Source: Mesorhizobium denitrificans (GTDB lineage: Bacteria > Pseudomonadota > Alphaproteobacteria > Rhizobiales > Rhizobiaceae). Taken from it: DNA of 64,000 nt. A program made the translations under genes and the position numbers. How positions within the stretch are numbered: position 1 is the stretch's first letter; each line of letters begins with the position of its first letter. The notes below the pieces were generated by a model. It ran no database searches, was not told the DNA's origin, and saw only the letters and a list, made by a program, of their open reading frames with translations. The DNA is taken from assembly GCF_003403035.1 (NCBI RefSeq), contig NZ_QURN01000004.1, positions 186,001 to 250,000 on the forward strand, given 5' to 3'. Of the stretch, positions 17,720 to 28,756 are shown one piece after another.

Positions 17720-19903
17720 ATGACAGGAGATTCGCGCGAAATGAAGGTGGTGCCCGTGCTCGTGCCTATGCCGGCGGAGCGACCCTATTCCTATGTGCTG
17801 CAGGAAGGCATGGAAGCGGTGCCGGGCTCGATCGTGCGCGTGCCTCTGGGACCGCGGCAAGTGGCCGGCATTGTATGGGATACACCGGTCGAAAACATCG
17901 AATCGAAAAGGTTGCGGCAGGTCGAAGAGATTTTCGACTGTCCGCCGATCGATGAAACCGCGCGGCGCTTCGTCGATTGGGTCGCGGCCTATACGCTAAC
18001 TCCGCCGGGACTGGTCGCACGGCTTTTGTTGCGCGCGCCTGCGGCGTTTGATCCTGAGCCCTGGAGCGAAGGCATTCAACTCACGGACGTAGAGCCGGAC
18101 AGGTTGACTGATGCGCGCAGACGCGTGCTCGCGCTAGCGTCGGAAGCTCCCGCCTGGACGCGCTCCGGGCTTGCACATGCGGCTGGCGTTTCTTCCACGG
18201 TCATCGACGGATTGAAGGCGCAGGGCGTTTTTGAAACTGTGATGCTGCCGCCGAGGCCGGTCGTGCCCGCGCCGGATCCATCCTATGCGCTGCCGGATTT
18301 GATGCCTGACCAGATGAGCGCCGCGCAGGTTCTGCGCGACGGTGTCGCGAGCGATAGGCCTGGCGTGACGCTGCTGGACGGCGTAACGGGTTCGGGCAAA
18401 ACGGAGGTTTATTTCGAGGCTGTTGCGGCGGCACTGGCCAAGGGCAGGCAGGTGCTGATCCTGCTGCCGGAAATTGCGCTGACCCAAGCCTTTCTGGAAA
18501 GATTTCAGGACCGTTTTGGCGCAAAGCCAGCGGAATGGCATTCCGATCTCGCGCCGCGCATGCGTGAACGCGTTTGGCGGCAGGCGGTGGAAGGCACGGT
18601 GCGCGTGGTCGCTGGTGCACGCTCTGCGCTGTTCCTGCCCTTCAAGGAACTCGGCCTTATCGTGGTCGATGAGGAGCACGACCCTGCCTACAAGCAGGAA
18701 GACCGCGTCTTTTATAATGCGCGCGACATGGCGGTTGTGCGCGGGCATTTGGGCAAGTTTCCAGTCGTGCTGGCTTCAGCAACGCCCTCCGTGGAGAGCA
18801 AAGTGAACGCCATGCAGGGGCGGTACACTTGCGTCGAGCTGCGTGGCCGCTATGCGGATGCGGCGCTGCCGGAATTGAAGGCAATCGATCTGCGGCGCGC
18901 ACCGCCCGCGCGCGGCGGGTTTCTATCGCCCGCGCTGCTTGGCCCGATTCGCGAAACGCTCGACCGTGGTGAGCAGGCACTGCTTTTTCTCAACCGCCGG
19001 GGATATGCGCCGCTGACACTTTGCCGTGTATGCGGCCATCGGTTCCAATGTCCCGAGTGTTCAGCCTGGCTCGTGGAGCATCGTTTTCGGGGGCAGCTTG
19101 TGTGCCACCATTGCGGCCACACCGAAAAGCGGCCAGACGCTTGCCCCGAATGCGGAACGGTCGATCATCTTGTCGCCTGCGGGCCGGGTGTCGAACGCAT
19201 CGCCGAAGAAGCAGTCTCGCACTTTCCTGACGCGCGAACGATTGTGCTCTCCTCCGATCTTCTTGGTGGAACGAAACGACTGAGAATGGAGCTGGAAGCA
19301 ATTGCGGGCGGCGAGGCCGACATCGTGATCGGTACGCAGCTTGTAGCGAAGGGGCATCATTTTCCGAATATGACGCTGGTTGGCATTGTCGATGCTGATC
19401 TTGGGTTGGCCAATGGCGACCCGCGCGCAGCCGAGCGCACGTTCCAGCTTCTGAGTCAGGTTACGGGCCGCGCCGGCCGCACCGGCAAGAAAAGTCGCGG
19501 CCTGATTCAAACCTATCAGCCGGATCATCCGGTTATGCGGGCTATCGTCTCCGGCGACAGCAGCGCGTTTTACGAACGCGAGATTGCCGAGCGCGAACGG
19601 GCCGCGCTGCCGCCGTTTGGCAGGCTGGCTGCCATTATCGTCAGCGCCGACAGTCGCGCCGATGCGGAAGGGCATGCGCGCGGGCTGCGCCGCGCCGCAC
19701 CTGATTCGCCTGACATACATGTACTGGGTCCAGCGGAAGCGCCGCTGGCACTTGTCGCGGGGCGTCACAGGTTCCGGCTGCTCATTCACGGAGGACGGCG
19801 CTCAGATATTCAAACCTTCCTGCGGGCAATGCTGGCTAGCGGGCCGAAGCTGCGCGGCTCAGTGCGCATTCAGGTGGATGTTGATCCGCAAAGCTTCCTG
19901 TAG
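17720..19903 (+). CDS. priA: primosomal protein N' (replication restart helicase PriA)
   Basis: 727 residues. It restarts collapsed replication forks. The DNA-binding N-terminus is followed by a DEXH helicase core: Walker A GVTGSGKTEVYFE, Walker B VVDEEHDPAYKQ, and QVTGRAGRTGK. The zinc-binding insert has the expected cysteine pairs (CRVCGH, CPEC, CHHCGH, CPECG). The start may instead be the in-frame ATG at 17741, seven codons in, just before VVPVLVPMP. It is divergent from the aldolase gene. Confidence 0.93.
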   Translation: MTGDSREMKVVPVLVPMPAERPYSYVLQEGMEAVPGSIVRVPLGPRQVAGIVWDTPVENIESKRLRQVEEIFDCPPIDETARRFVDWVAAYTLTPPGLVARLLLRAPAAFDPEPWSEGIQLTDVEPDRLTDARRRVLALASEAPAWTRSGLAHAAGVSSTVIDGLKAQGVFETVMLPPRPVVPAPDPSYALPDLMPDQMSAAQVLRDGVASDRPGVTLLDGVTGSGKTEVYFEAVAAALAKGRQVLILLPEIALTQAFLERFQDRFGAKPAEWHSDLAPRMRERVWRQAVEGTVRVVAGARSALFLPFKELGLIVVDEEHDPAYKQEDRVFYNARDMAVVRGHLGKFPVVLASATPSVESKVNAMQGRYTCVELRGRYADAALPELKAIDLRRAPPARGGFLSPALLGPIRETLDRGEQALLFLNRRGYAPLTLCRVCGHRFQCPECSAWLVEHRFRGQLVCHHCGHTEKRPDACPECGTVDHLVACGPGVERIAEEAVSHFPDARTIVLSSDLLGGTKRLRMELEAIAGGEADIVIGTQLVAKGHHFPNMTLVGIVDADLGLANGDPRAAERTFQLLSQVTGRAGRTGKKSRGLIQTYQPDHPVMRAIVSGDSSAFYEREIAERERAALPPFGRLAAIIVSADSRADAEGHARGLRRAAPDSPDIHVLGPAEAPLALVAGRHRFRLLIHGGRRSDIQTFLRAMLASGPKLRGSVRIQVDVDPQSFL

Positions 19904-19966
19904 CATTCGCTTGACTCGAAGCGGCTGCGTCCTTCAATGCGCAGAACGCATCTTGGGGGATGTTTA

Positions 19967-20362
19967 ATGGATATCGCTTTTCCATGGCCGGTAAGCAACG
20001 CGGAATGGATTGCATTCGGCGTTGCGGCCTTCACGACACTGCTTGGCATATTTTTTCTATTCGCGCCGGGCATCTCGATGCGCGTTATGCGCTTGAGAAC
20101 GACCGATGGGCATCCGGAGGCGCAGGCAGAGATTCGCGGACGCATGGCCGGGTTTTATCTCGGACTGCCGCTCTGCTGCATTCTGTTGGGCCAGCCGCTT
20201 CTATATCTGGCGCTGGGCTTTAGCTGGCTTCTGACCGCTTTTGGCCGGCTTATCTCGATGCTTTCGGATGCTGGACTGACGCCGGCGAACTTTGCGTGGC
20301 TCGTGCTGGAGCTCATTCTGGCGTCGGCTTCCATAGCCTTTGCGCTGGGTTGGCTCGCTTGA
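19967..20362 (+). CDS. small four-helix membrane protein, possibly DUF4345-like
   Basis: 131 residues from ATG 19967, preceded by GGGGGA at 19955-19960. Four hydrophobic segments lie at about 14-36, 62-83, 84-105 and 110-130. The loop MRLRTTDGHPEAQAEIRGRMAG separates the first two. The layout resembles DUF4345 membrane proteins, but the assignment is tentative and no function is known. It sits between priA and the ATP synthase operon in the same direction. Confidence 0.7.
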   Translation: MDIAFPWPVSNAEWIAFGVAAFTTLLGIFFLFAPGISMRVMRLRTTDGHPEAQAEIRGRMAGFYLGLPLCCILLGQPLLYLALGFSWLLTAFGRLISMLSDAGLTPANFAWLVLELILASASIAFALGWLA

Positions 20363-20612
20363 GTCTCGTGCAAGCTTGCGAAGCTTCTCGGCAGGTGCGA
20401 CAAATCTGTTGAAATCAGCCCTGTTACCCGTGTTGCAGCATGGAAAAGCCTGTGCTAGACGGCAAGCGGTTTTCGCCGGGGGACTACGGCGCACACGCGG
20501 CGTTCCTACCTCCCTCAAGGCACTAAGATCGTAATTAGGTCAGAGATTTAGCCCGAGTTTCACACTCTAAGCCAAAAATCTTCGGCCTGTCAGACAAGAG
20601 AATTGACGGACC
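20363..20612 (+). other. leader region of the ATP synthase operon
   Basis: This 250-base gap is the longest gene-poor stretch in the window. I see no convincing protein gene, RNA gene or strong terminator in it. It must carry the promoter and untranslated leader of atpHAGDC. A short inverted repeat around AAGCTTGCGAAGCTT (20372-20386) is the only structure noted. Confidence 0.5.
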
Positions 20613-21173
20613 GTGGCATCTTCATCATCGCCCATTTCCGCCGTTGCAGAGCGCTATGCACGCTCACTTTTTGAGCTGGCATCCGATTCCAAAGCGGTCG
20701 CCAAGGTCGAATCAGACCTTTCTTCATTCGAAAAAATGCTGGCCTCCAGCCCGGATCTCGACCGGCTTATCAAAAGCCCGGTATTTTCGGCGGACGATCA
20801 GTTCAAGGCCATTGGCGCTGTCGCTGATAAAGCGAAGATCAGCGGCCTGACCGGAAACTTCCTGCGGGTCGTTGCGCGCAATCGCCGCCTGTTCGCGGTT
20901 CCGGGCATGATCGCTGCCTTCCGGCGCATCGCCGCCGAAGCGCGCGGCGAAGTCTCGGCAGACGTCATTTCCGCGCACGCTTTGAGCGCCGCGCAGCAGA
21001 CCGAACTCAAGTCTGCACTCAAGGGTATTGCCGGCAAGGATGTCTCGATCAACGTCACAGTTGATCCGTCTTTGCTGGGAGGGCTCATCGTCAAGATGGG
21101 TTCCCGCCAGATTGATACGTCACTTCAAACCAAACTCAATTCGCTCAAGCTTGCACTGAAAGAGGTCGGCTGA
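20613..21173 (+). CDS. atpH: ATP synthase F1 delta subunit
   Basis: 186 residues with a GTG start at 20613. It connects F1 to the peripheral stalk. Typical features are [15 protein letters not shown] (10-24), the conserved core and the C-terminal [20 protein letters not shown]. It is first of five F1 genes; the stop overlaps the atpA start (TGATG). The Fo genes are not in the window, as usual in alphaproteobacteria, where F1 and Fo operons are separate. Confidence 0.95.
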   Translation: MASSSSPISAVAERYARSLFELASDSKAVAKVESDLSSFEKMLASSPDLDRLIKSPVFSADDQFKAIGAVADKAKISGLTGNFLRVVARNRRLFAVPGMIAAFRRIAAEARGEVSADVISAHALSAAQQTELKSALKGIAGKDVSINVTVDPSLLGGLIVKMGSRQIDTSLQTKLNSLKLALKEVG

Positions 21174-22702
21174 TGGACATCCGCGCCGCGGAAATTTCCG
21201 CAATCCTTAAGGACCAGATCAAGAATTTCGGCCGTGAGGCCCAGGTTACGGAAGTTGGACAGGTCCTCTCCGTTGGCGACGGTATCGCCCGTGTTTACGG
21301 TCTGGACAATGTTCAGGCCGGTGAAATGGTCGAATTCCCGGGCGGCATTCGCGGCATGGCGTTGAATCTCGAAGCTGACAATGTCGGCGTCGTGATTTTC
21401 GGCAACGACCGCGACATTAAGGAAGGCGATACGGTTAAGCGCACGGGCGCAATCGTGGACGTTCCGGTTGGTCCGGCGCTTCTCGGCCGCGTGGTTGACG
21501 CACTCGGCAATCCGATTGACGGCAAAGGCCCGATCAAGGCGACGGAACGCCGCCGCGTTGACGTCAAGGCTCCTGGCATCATCCCCCGCAAGTCGGTGCA
21601 TGAGCCGATGTCGACCGGCCTCAAGGCTATCGACGCTCTTATCCCGGTTGGTCGTGGTCAGCGCGAGCTGGTCATCGGTGACCGCCAGACCGGCAAGACC
21701 GCGATTATCCTCGATACCATTCTGAACCAGAAGGCCATTCACCAGAGCGGCCCGGACTCAGAAAAGCTATATTGCGTTTACGTCGCTGTCGGCCAGAAGC
21801 GCTCGACCGTTGCGCAGTTCGTGAAGGTGCTCGAAGAGCGCGGCGCGCTCGAATATTCGATCATCGTTGCCGCGACCGCATCGGATCCGGCACCGCTGCA
21901 GTTCATTGCGCCGTTCGCAGGCTGCGCGATGGGCGAATATTTCCGCGATAACGGCCAGCACGCGCTGATCGGCTATGACGATCTGTCCAAGCAGGCTGTT
22001 GCTTATCGCCAGATGTCGCTGCTGCTTCGTCGTCCGCCGGGACGTGAAGCTTATCCGGGCGACGTTTTCTATCTGCACTCCCGTCTTCTGGAGCGCGCTG
22101 CGAAGCTCAACGACGACAATGGCGCCGGTTCGCTGACCGCTCTGCCCGTTATTGAAACGCAGGCAAACGACGTTTCGGCTTACATTCCGACCAACGTGAT
22201 TTCGATCACTGACGGACAGATTTTCCTTGAAACGAACCTGTTCTTCCAGGGTATCCGCCCGGCTGTGAACGTCGGTCTGTCGGTGTCGCGCGTCGGCTCG
22301 TCGGCACAGATCAAGGCGATGAAGCAGGTTGCGGGTTCGATTAAGGGTGAGCTTGCGCAGTACCGCGAAATGGCGGCATTCGCACAGTTCGGCTCGGACC
22401 TTGACGCTGCAACGCAGCGACTTCTGAACCGCGGTGCGCGTCTGACGGAGCTCCTGAAGCAGCCGCAGTTCTCGCCGCTCAAGACGGAAGAGCAGGTTGC
22501 TGTGATCTTCGCAGGTGTGAACGGCTATCTCGATAAGCTCACGGTTGGCGAAGTTGGCAAGTTTGAGCAGGGTCTGTTGGCTCACATGCGCGGCCCCGGC
22601 AAGGCAGTTCTGGACGGTATCCGTACCGAAAAGGCGCTTTCGGACGATCTGCGTGCCAAGCTCAAAGCCGAGATTGATTCTTACGCCAAGACCTTTGCAT
22701 AA
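21173..22702 (+). CDS. atpA: ATP synthase F1 alpha subunit
   Basis: 509 residues, full length. It is the non-catalytic nucleotide-binding subunit of the F1 hexamer. The P-loop is [10 protein letters not shown] (about 169-178), followed by the catalytic arginine region [13 protein letters not shown]. The N-terminus [19 protein letters not shown] is typical. It overlaps atpH by one base, and atpG begins 27 bases downstream. Confidence 0.97.
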   Translation: MDIRAAEISAILKDQIKNFGREAQVTEVGQVLSVGDGIARVYGLDNVQAGEMVEFPGGIRGMALNLEADNVGVVIFGNDRDIKEGDTVKRTGAIVDVPVGPALLGRVVDALGNPIDGKGPIKATERRRVDVKAPGIIPRKSVHEPMSTGLKAIDALIPVGRGQRELVIGDRQTGKTAIILDTILNQKAIHQSGPDSEKLYCVYVAVGQKRSTVAQFVKVLEERGALEYSIIVAATASDPAPLQFIAPFAGCAMGEYFRDNGQHALIGYDDLSKQAVAYRQMSLLLRRPPGREAYPGDVFYLHSRLLERAAKLNDDNGAGSLTALPVIETQANDVSAYIPTNVISITDGQIFLETNLFFQGIRPAVNVGLSVSRVGSSAQIKAMKQVAGSIKGELAQYREMAAFAQFGSDLDAATQRLLNRGARLTELLKQPQFSPLKTEEQVAVIFAGVNGYLDKLTVGEVGKFEQGLLAHMRGPGKAVLDGIRTEKALSDDLRAKLKAEIDSYAKTFA

Positions 22703-22729
22703 GCGCGAAGACGGACCGGACCTGACGAT

Positions 22730-23605
22730 ATGGCTTCGCTAAAAGACCTCCGCAACCGCATCGCCTCGGTGAAGGCGACGCAGAAAATCACCAAGGCGAT
22801 GCAGATGGTCGCCGCGGCGAAACTGCGCCGCGCACAGGAAGCGGCGGAAGCGGCGCGTCCATATTCGCAGCGCATGGGTGCTGTGCTTGCCAACATCAGT
22901 GCTGCTGTTGGCGGTGGTGGTGACGCGCCGGCATTGATGACCGGCACAGGCAAGGACGACACGCATCTGCTTGTCGTCTGCACCGCTGAGCGCGGCCTTT
23001 GCGGCGGCTTCAACTCGCAAATCGCACGCCTTGCACGCGAAACGACACGTAAGCTGCTCAGCGCGGGCAAGACCGTGAAGATTATTACGGTCGGAAAAAA
23101 GGGTCACGACATTCTGCGTCGCGACTTCAGCAACCTCATCATCGATCGGGTTGAGTTGCGCGAAGTCAAGCAGATCGGCTTTGTGAATGCGCAGGCAATT
23201 GCAGAGAAGGTTATTGAGCTTTTCAACGAGGGTGGGTTCGACGTTTGCACGTTGATCTACTCCGAGTTCAAGTCGGTGATTGCGCAGATACCTACCGCGC
23301 AGCAGATTATTCCTGCTGCAGCGCCGGTAGCATCTGGTCCCGAAGCCTCAGCGGTTTACGAATACGAGCCCGAACCGGGTGAAATTCTTGCCGATCTGAT
23401 CCCGCGCAATATTGCTGTCCAGATTTTCCGTGCGCTGCTCGAAAATGCGGCCGGTGAAATGGGCGCAAAGATGAGCGCGATGGATAGCGCTACGCGCAAT
23501 GCCGGCGACATGATCAACAAGCTGTCGATCACATACAATCGCCAGCGTCAGGCGCAGATCACCAAGGAACTCATTGAAATTATTTCGGGCGCGGAAGCGC
23601 TCTAG
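22730..23605 (+). CDS. atpG: ATP synthase F1 gamma subunit
   Basis: 291 residues. It is the rotating central shaft of F1. The N-terminal helix ([20 protein letters not shown]) and the C-terminal helix with [28 protein letters not shown] (cited in part: [14 protein letters not shown]) are the conserved coiled coil. [13 protein letters not shown] is the central signature. It lies between atpA and atpD in the usual order. Confidence 0.96.
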   Translation: MASLKDLRNRIASVKATQKITKAMQMVAAAKLRRAQEAAEAARPYSQRMGAVLANISAAVGGGGDAPALMTGTGKDDTHLLVVCTAERGLCGGFNSQIARLARETTRKLLSAGKTVKIITVGKKGHDILRRDFSNLIIDRVELREVKQIGFVNAQAIAEKVIELFNEGGFDVCTLIYSEFKSVIAQIPTAQQIIPAAAPVASGPEASAVYEYEPEPGEILADLIPRNIAVQIFRALLENAAGEMGAKMSAMDSATRNAGDMINKLSITYNRQRQAQITKELIEIISGAEAL

Positions 23606-23621
23606 GCCGACGGTCGGATAG

Positions 23622-25279
<1,658 letters not shown>

Positions 25280-25280
<1 letters not shown>

Positions 25281-25474
25281 TGAATGGCGACGGGCTTTCG
25301 CTTGCGGATGCCGTCAACGAAACCTGTCCGTGGTCGGGAAAGCCGATCTCCGAGGATTCGCTGACGATGTACAAGGGAAAGACTGTCGGCTTCTGTAATC
25401 CTGGCTGCCGCGACAAGTTTGCGGCAGCAGTTACGCACTTTGAGGCAGCGCTGGAAGCAGCGCCCAAGGCATAG
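25280..25474 (+). CDS. YHS/TRASH-like mini-protein inside the ATP synthase operon
   Basis: 64 residues, starting with a TAATG overlap on atpD and ending 6 bases before atpC. Residues 15-48 carry C16 (TCPWSGKPI), then TMYKGKTVGFC with C39 and C43 (FCNPGCRDKF), the arrangement of YHS/TRASH metal-binding domains. Some relatives are mislabelled glutathione S-transferase. Its role is unknown; the coupling suggests expression with F1, perhaps in metal handling or assembly. Confidence 0.78.
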
Positions 25475-25480
25475 GGTACC

Positions 25481-25885
25481 ATGGCTGAAGCGTTCAAATT
25501 CGAACTGGTTTCTCCCGAACGCCTGCTCGTTTCCGAGTCGGTCGAAGCGGTTGTTATTCCTGGCACAGAAGGCGAAATGACCGTGATGGCCAATCACGCG
25601 CCGGTCATGACCACAATCAAGCCGGGTGTTGTAACGGTTAAACCTGTATCGGGCGCCGAGCAGCGCTTTGTGGTGTTTGGCGGTTTCGCGGATATTCTCC
25701 CGTCAGGCTGCACATTGCTCGCGGAAGAGGCTCTAGCGGTGCAGGACATCAATCAAGACGGTCTTGACCGCCGTATTCAAGACGCGCGTGAAGACGTCAG
25801 CGATGCCAAGACCGACGCGGCTCGCGCAAAGGCCCAGGAATATCTGGACCATCTCTCTACGCTTAAGAGCGCGCTCGCTGCCTGA
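25481..25885 (+). CDS. atpC: ATP synthase F1 epsilon subunit
   Basis: 134 residues. It forms the rotor with gamma and can inhibit ATP hydrolysis. MAEAFKFELVSPERLLVSES, VVIPGTEGEMTVMANHAPVMTTI and VFGGFADI are the conserved beta-sandwich segments; the C-terminal helical pair (DARED to LAA) is present. It is the last gene of the operon and is followed by a strong terminator. Confidence 0.95.
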   Translation: MAEAFKFELVSPERLLVSESVEAVVIPGTEGEMTVMANHAPVMTTIKPGVVTVKPVSGAEQRFVVFGGFADILPSGCTLLAEEALAVQDINQDGLDRRIQDAREDVSDAKTDAARAKAQEYLDHLSTLKSALAA

Positions 25886-25911
25886 GTGACGAGAATCCTG
25901 GAGCGGTATGA

Positions 25912-25936
25912 AGCCGGGCATTGCCCGGCTTTTTTA
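25912..25936 (+). terminator. Rho-independent terminator of the atp operon
   Basis: A perfect stem AGCCGGGC/GCCCGGCT (25912-25919 and 25923-25930) with a 3-base loop runs into a T tract (25930-25935). It starts 27 bases after the atpC stop. The LysE gene ends at 25942 from the other side. Confidence 0.92.
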
Positions 25937-25941
25937 TTTCT

Positions 25942-26556
25942 TTAGCTGCGAGCGGCGATTGCTGCGGCCGCACCCACCATTAGCCCCGCGCTGATGCGAT
26001 TGGCAGAGCGCACCGCTTTGGGGCTTTTCATGAATTTGCGGGCCTGCGCAGCAACAAGCGCCCAGCCAATATCGATTACGGCAAGCACTGCAAACATTGT
26101 CAAAGTCAGTTCCGCCCAACCCAGTATCGTAACCGAATTTAAGTCGATGATGGTGGGCAGGAGCGCGAGGTAAAACAGCATAATTTTCGGGTTGCCCAGA
26201 GTTACAGCCATCCCGGCTGCAAAAAGCTTGATTGCCGAGTCCGACTTCGGAAGCTCCTCGGCATCTGTAGCTGCGGGGGCATTCCACATTTTCCATGCCA
26301 GATAGAGAAGATAGAAAACGCCCGCCCATTTCAGCAGCACAAACGCCTGATGGAAGGCTTGAGCCACCACTGCGAGGCCAAAGACGGCGAGCGAAAGCCA
26401 GATCGCCTCACCGATCCACATGGCCAAGATAAACGGGAATACATCGCGCATACCGCGCGAGATGACACGCGCGACCAACGCAGCGATCGACGGCCCCGGC
26501 GATCCCGCTGCTACGAACAGCGCCAAGGCAAATATTGCGATTGCTGAGATAGACAT
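25942..26556 (-). CDS. LysE/RhtB-family amino-acid exporter
   Basis: 204 residues from ATG 26556, with GGAGG about 8 bases upstream. Six hydrophobic segments and the family signature near the start (LFVAAGSPGPSIAALVARVI, glycine-proline motif) and YLLYLAWKMW mark it as a LysE/RhtB translocator that exports amino acids or related metabolites. It lies alone between the atp terminator and the typA terminator. The substrate is not predictable. Confidence 0.87.
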   Translation of the reverse strand: MSISAIAIFALALFVAAGSPGPSIAALVARVISRGMRDVFPFILAMWIGEAIWLSLAVFGLAVVAQAFHQAFVLLKWAGVFYLLYLAWKMWNAPAATDAEELPKSDSAIKLFAAGMAVTLGNPKIMLFYLALLPTIIDLNSVTILGWAELTLTMFAVLAVIDIGWALVAAQARKFMKSPKAVRSANRISAGLMVGAAAAIAARS

Positions 26557-26710
26557 GGGGTTCCTCCGGGCATTGCGACCATAGCTACAAGACGAACCAG
26601 CAACAACTGGCCCGACAAGTGCAGTGATCCATCGAATGCGAACACAGATTTGCCCGCGCCGATAGTGTCGGAGGTATGGGCCGAGAGTAACCAACGAAAT
26701 CGAACCCTTA

Positions 26711-26743
26711 AAAGAAAAACGGCCCGCTTTGCAGCAGGCCGTT
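26711..26743 (-). terminator. Rho-independent terminator of typA
   Basis: Read on the minus strand, AACGGCC (26743-26737) pairs with GGCCGTT (26724-26718), followed by a U-rich tract made by the A-rich 26711-26719. It begins 7 bases after the typA stop codon. Confidence 0.88.
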
Positions 26744-26749
26744 GATGTA

Positions 26750-28576
26750 TCAGGCTGCACCAGCCAGCTTCGATTTCTCGAACCGCTTGCGCTCATGCGG
26801 ATCAAGATAGAGTTTGCGCAGGCGGATGGACTTCGGCGTAACTTCAACGAGTTCGTCGTCCTGGATCCATGCGAGTGCGCGCTCAAGCGTCATCCGTACC
26901 GGCGGCGTAAGCTTCACGGCTTCATCCTTGCCTGCGGCGCGGATGTTGGTGAGCTTCTTACCTTTAAGCACGTTGACTTCAAGGTCATTGTCCCGCGTGT
27001 GGATGCCGATGATCATGCCGGCGTAAACCTTGACGCCAGCGTCGATAACCATCGGACCACGGTCTTCGAGGTTCCAGAGCGCGTAGGCCACGGCTTCGCC
27101 AGCTTCAATGGAAATCAGCACGCCATTAACGCGGCCGGGGATTTCACCCTTGAAGGGTTCGTACGCATGGAAGAGCCGGTTCATGACGGCGGTGCCGCGC
27201 GTATCCGTGAGCAATTCCGACTGATAGCCAATCAGGCCGCGCGTCGGCGCATGGAATACGAGGCGCTGACGATTGCCGCCGGATGGCTTCAATTCGACCA
27301 TATCGGCTTTACGCTCGGACATCTTCTGCACGACAATGCCAGCGTGTTCCTCGTCAACGTCGATTACGACCTCTTCGATAGGTTCCAGAAGCTGGCCGTG
27401 TTCACCCTGCTGCATAACGACGCGCGGACGCGAAACTGCCAATTCGAAGCCTTCACGGCGCATCGTTTCGATGAGAACCGCAAGCTGCAATTCACCGCGA
27501 CCGGAAACGTAGAATGAATCCTTCTCGGATGATTCTTCGATCTTGAGCGCAACGTTGCCCTCAGCCTCGCGCAGCAGGCGGTCGCGAATGACGCGGCTCG
27601 TAACCTTATCGCCCTCGGTGCCCGCCAATGGGGAATCGTTGACAAGGAAGGACATGGTGACGGTCGGCGGATCGATCGGCTGCGCGGTTAGCGGTTCGCT
27701 TACCGCCGGGTCGCAGAAAGTATCGGCCACCGTACCCTTGGAAAGCCCGGCGATTGCGACGATGTCGCCCGCCTGTGCGTCTTCAATGGGCTGGCGCTCA
27801 AGACCACGGAAAGCGAGGATCTTGGAAACGCGACCATTTTCCAGCAGCGAACCGTCGTGATGCAGAACCTTCACGGCCTGATTTGGTTTGAGCGAACCAC
27901 TCTCAATGCGGCCCGTGATGATACGGCCGAGAAAGGGGTTTGCTTCAAGGATCGTGCCGATCATGCGGAACGGGCCAGGACCGACCTTGGGCTCCGGCAC
28001 GTGCTTGAGCACGAGGTCGAAAAGCGGAGCGAGGCCCTGATCCTTCGGACCTTCCGGCTTGTCGGCCATCCAGCCGTCGCGGCCGGAACCGTAGAGGATC
28101 GGGAAGTCGAGCTGCTCGTCGGTGGCGTCGAGTGCGGCGAAGAGGTCGAAAACATCATTGATGACTTCAACTTCGCGTGCGTCAGGACGGTCAATCTTGT
28201 TGATCGCGACGATGGGGCGGAGGCCAACTTTGAGCGCCTTGCCGACCACGAACTTGGTCTGAGGCATCGGGCCTTCCGCAGCGTCAACCAGCACGATGGC
28301 GCCATCGACCATGTTCAGGATGCGCTCGACCTCACCGCCGAAATCCGCGTGGCCCGGCGTATCGACGATGTTGATACGGGTATCTTTCCAGACAACCGAG
28401 GTTGCCTTGGCCAGAATGGTGATACCGCGTTCTTTTTCGATATCGTTGGAATCCATTACGCGTTCTGCAACGCGCTGGTTATCGCGCACTGCGCCGGACT
28501 GCTTCAGGAGGGCGTCCACCAGCGTCGTCTTGCCATGATCGACGTGCGCGATGATCGCGATATTGCGAAGTTTCAT
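26750..28576 (-). CDS. typA: ribosome-associated GTPase TypA/BipA
   Basis: 608 residues. It is an elongation-factor-like GTPase that acts on the ribosome under stress. G motifs: [12 protein letters not shown] (G1, 9-20), [12 protein letters not shown] (G3) and NKIDRPDAR (G4). EF-G-like domains and the TypA-specific C-terminus ([19 protein letters not shown]) follow. It is divergent from the adenylate cyclase across 180 bases. Confidence 0.95.
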   Translation of the reverse strand: MKLRNIAIIAHVDHGKTTLVDALLKQSGAVRDNQRVAERVMDSNDIEKERGITILAKATSVVWKDTRINIVDTPGHADFGGEVERILNMVDGAIVLVDAAEGPMPQTKFVVGKALKVGLRPIVAINKIDRPDAREVEVINDVFDLFAALDATDEQLDFPILYGSGRDGWMADKPEGPKDQGLAPLFDLVLKHVPEPKVGPGPFRMIGTILEANPFLGRIITGRIESGSLKPNQAVKVLHHDGSLLENGRVSKILAFRGLERQPIEDAQAGDIVAIAGLSKGTVADTFCDPAVSEPLTAQPIDPPTVTMSFLVNDSPLAGTEGDKVTSRVIRDRLLREAEGNVALKIEESSEKDSFYVSGRGELQLAVLIETMRREGFELAVSRPRVVMQQGEHGQLLEPIEEVVIDVDEEHAGIVVQKMSERKADMVELKPSGGNRQRLVFHAPTRGLIGYQSELLTDTRGTAVMNRLFHAYEPFKGEIPGRVNGVLISIEAGEAVAYALWNLEDRGPMVIDAGVKVYAGMIIGIHTRDNDLEVNVLKGKKLTNIRAAGKDEAVKLTPPVRMTLERALAWIQDDELVEVTPKSIRLRKLYLDPHERKRFEKSKLAGAA

Positions 28577-28756
28577 GATGAGTTCTCAGGGGTGAACAGG
28601 AAGCAAACCGCCTTGCGGATGCCAATTTGCCGCGCTCATACAGGTTTTTTCGCACATGCGAAAGGGCCCAAAGACAATGCAGCTATGCAAACATGCGTTA
28701 ATTGCGTTGAAGGCATGCGTGCGGCCTGACACATTGGCCGCCGACCAGGACCGAAA

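Noticed and set aside
27857-28729. Plus-strand frame opposite typA running to the cyclase promoter
   Set aside because: Mirrors typA codons and has no family features.
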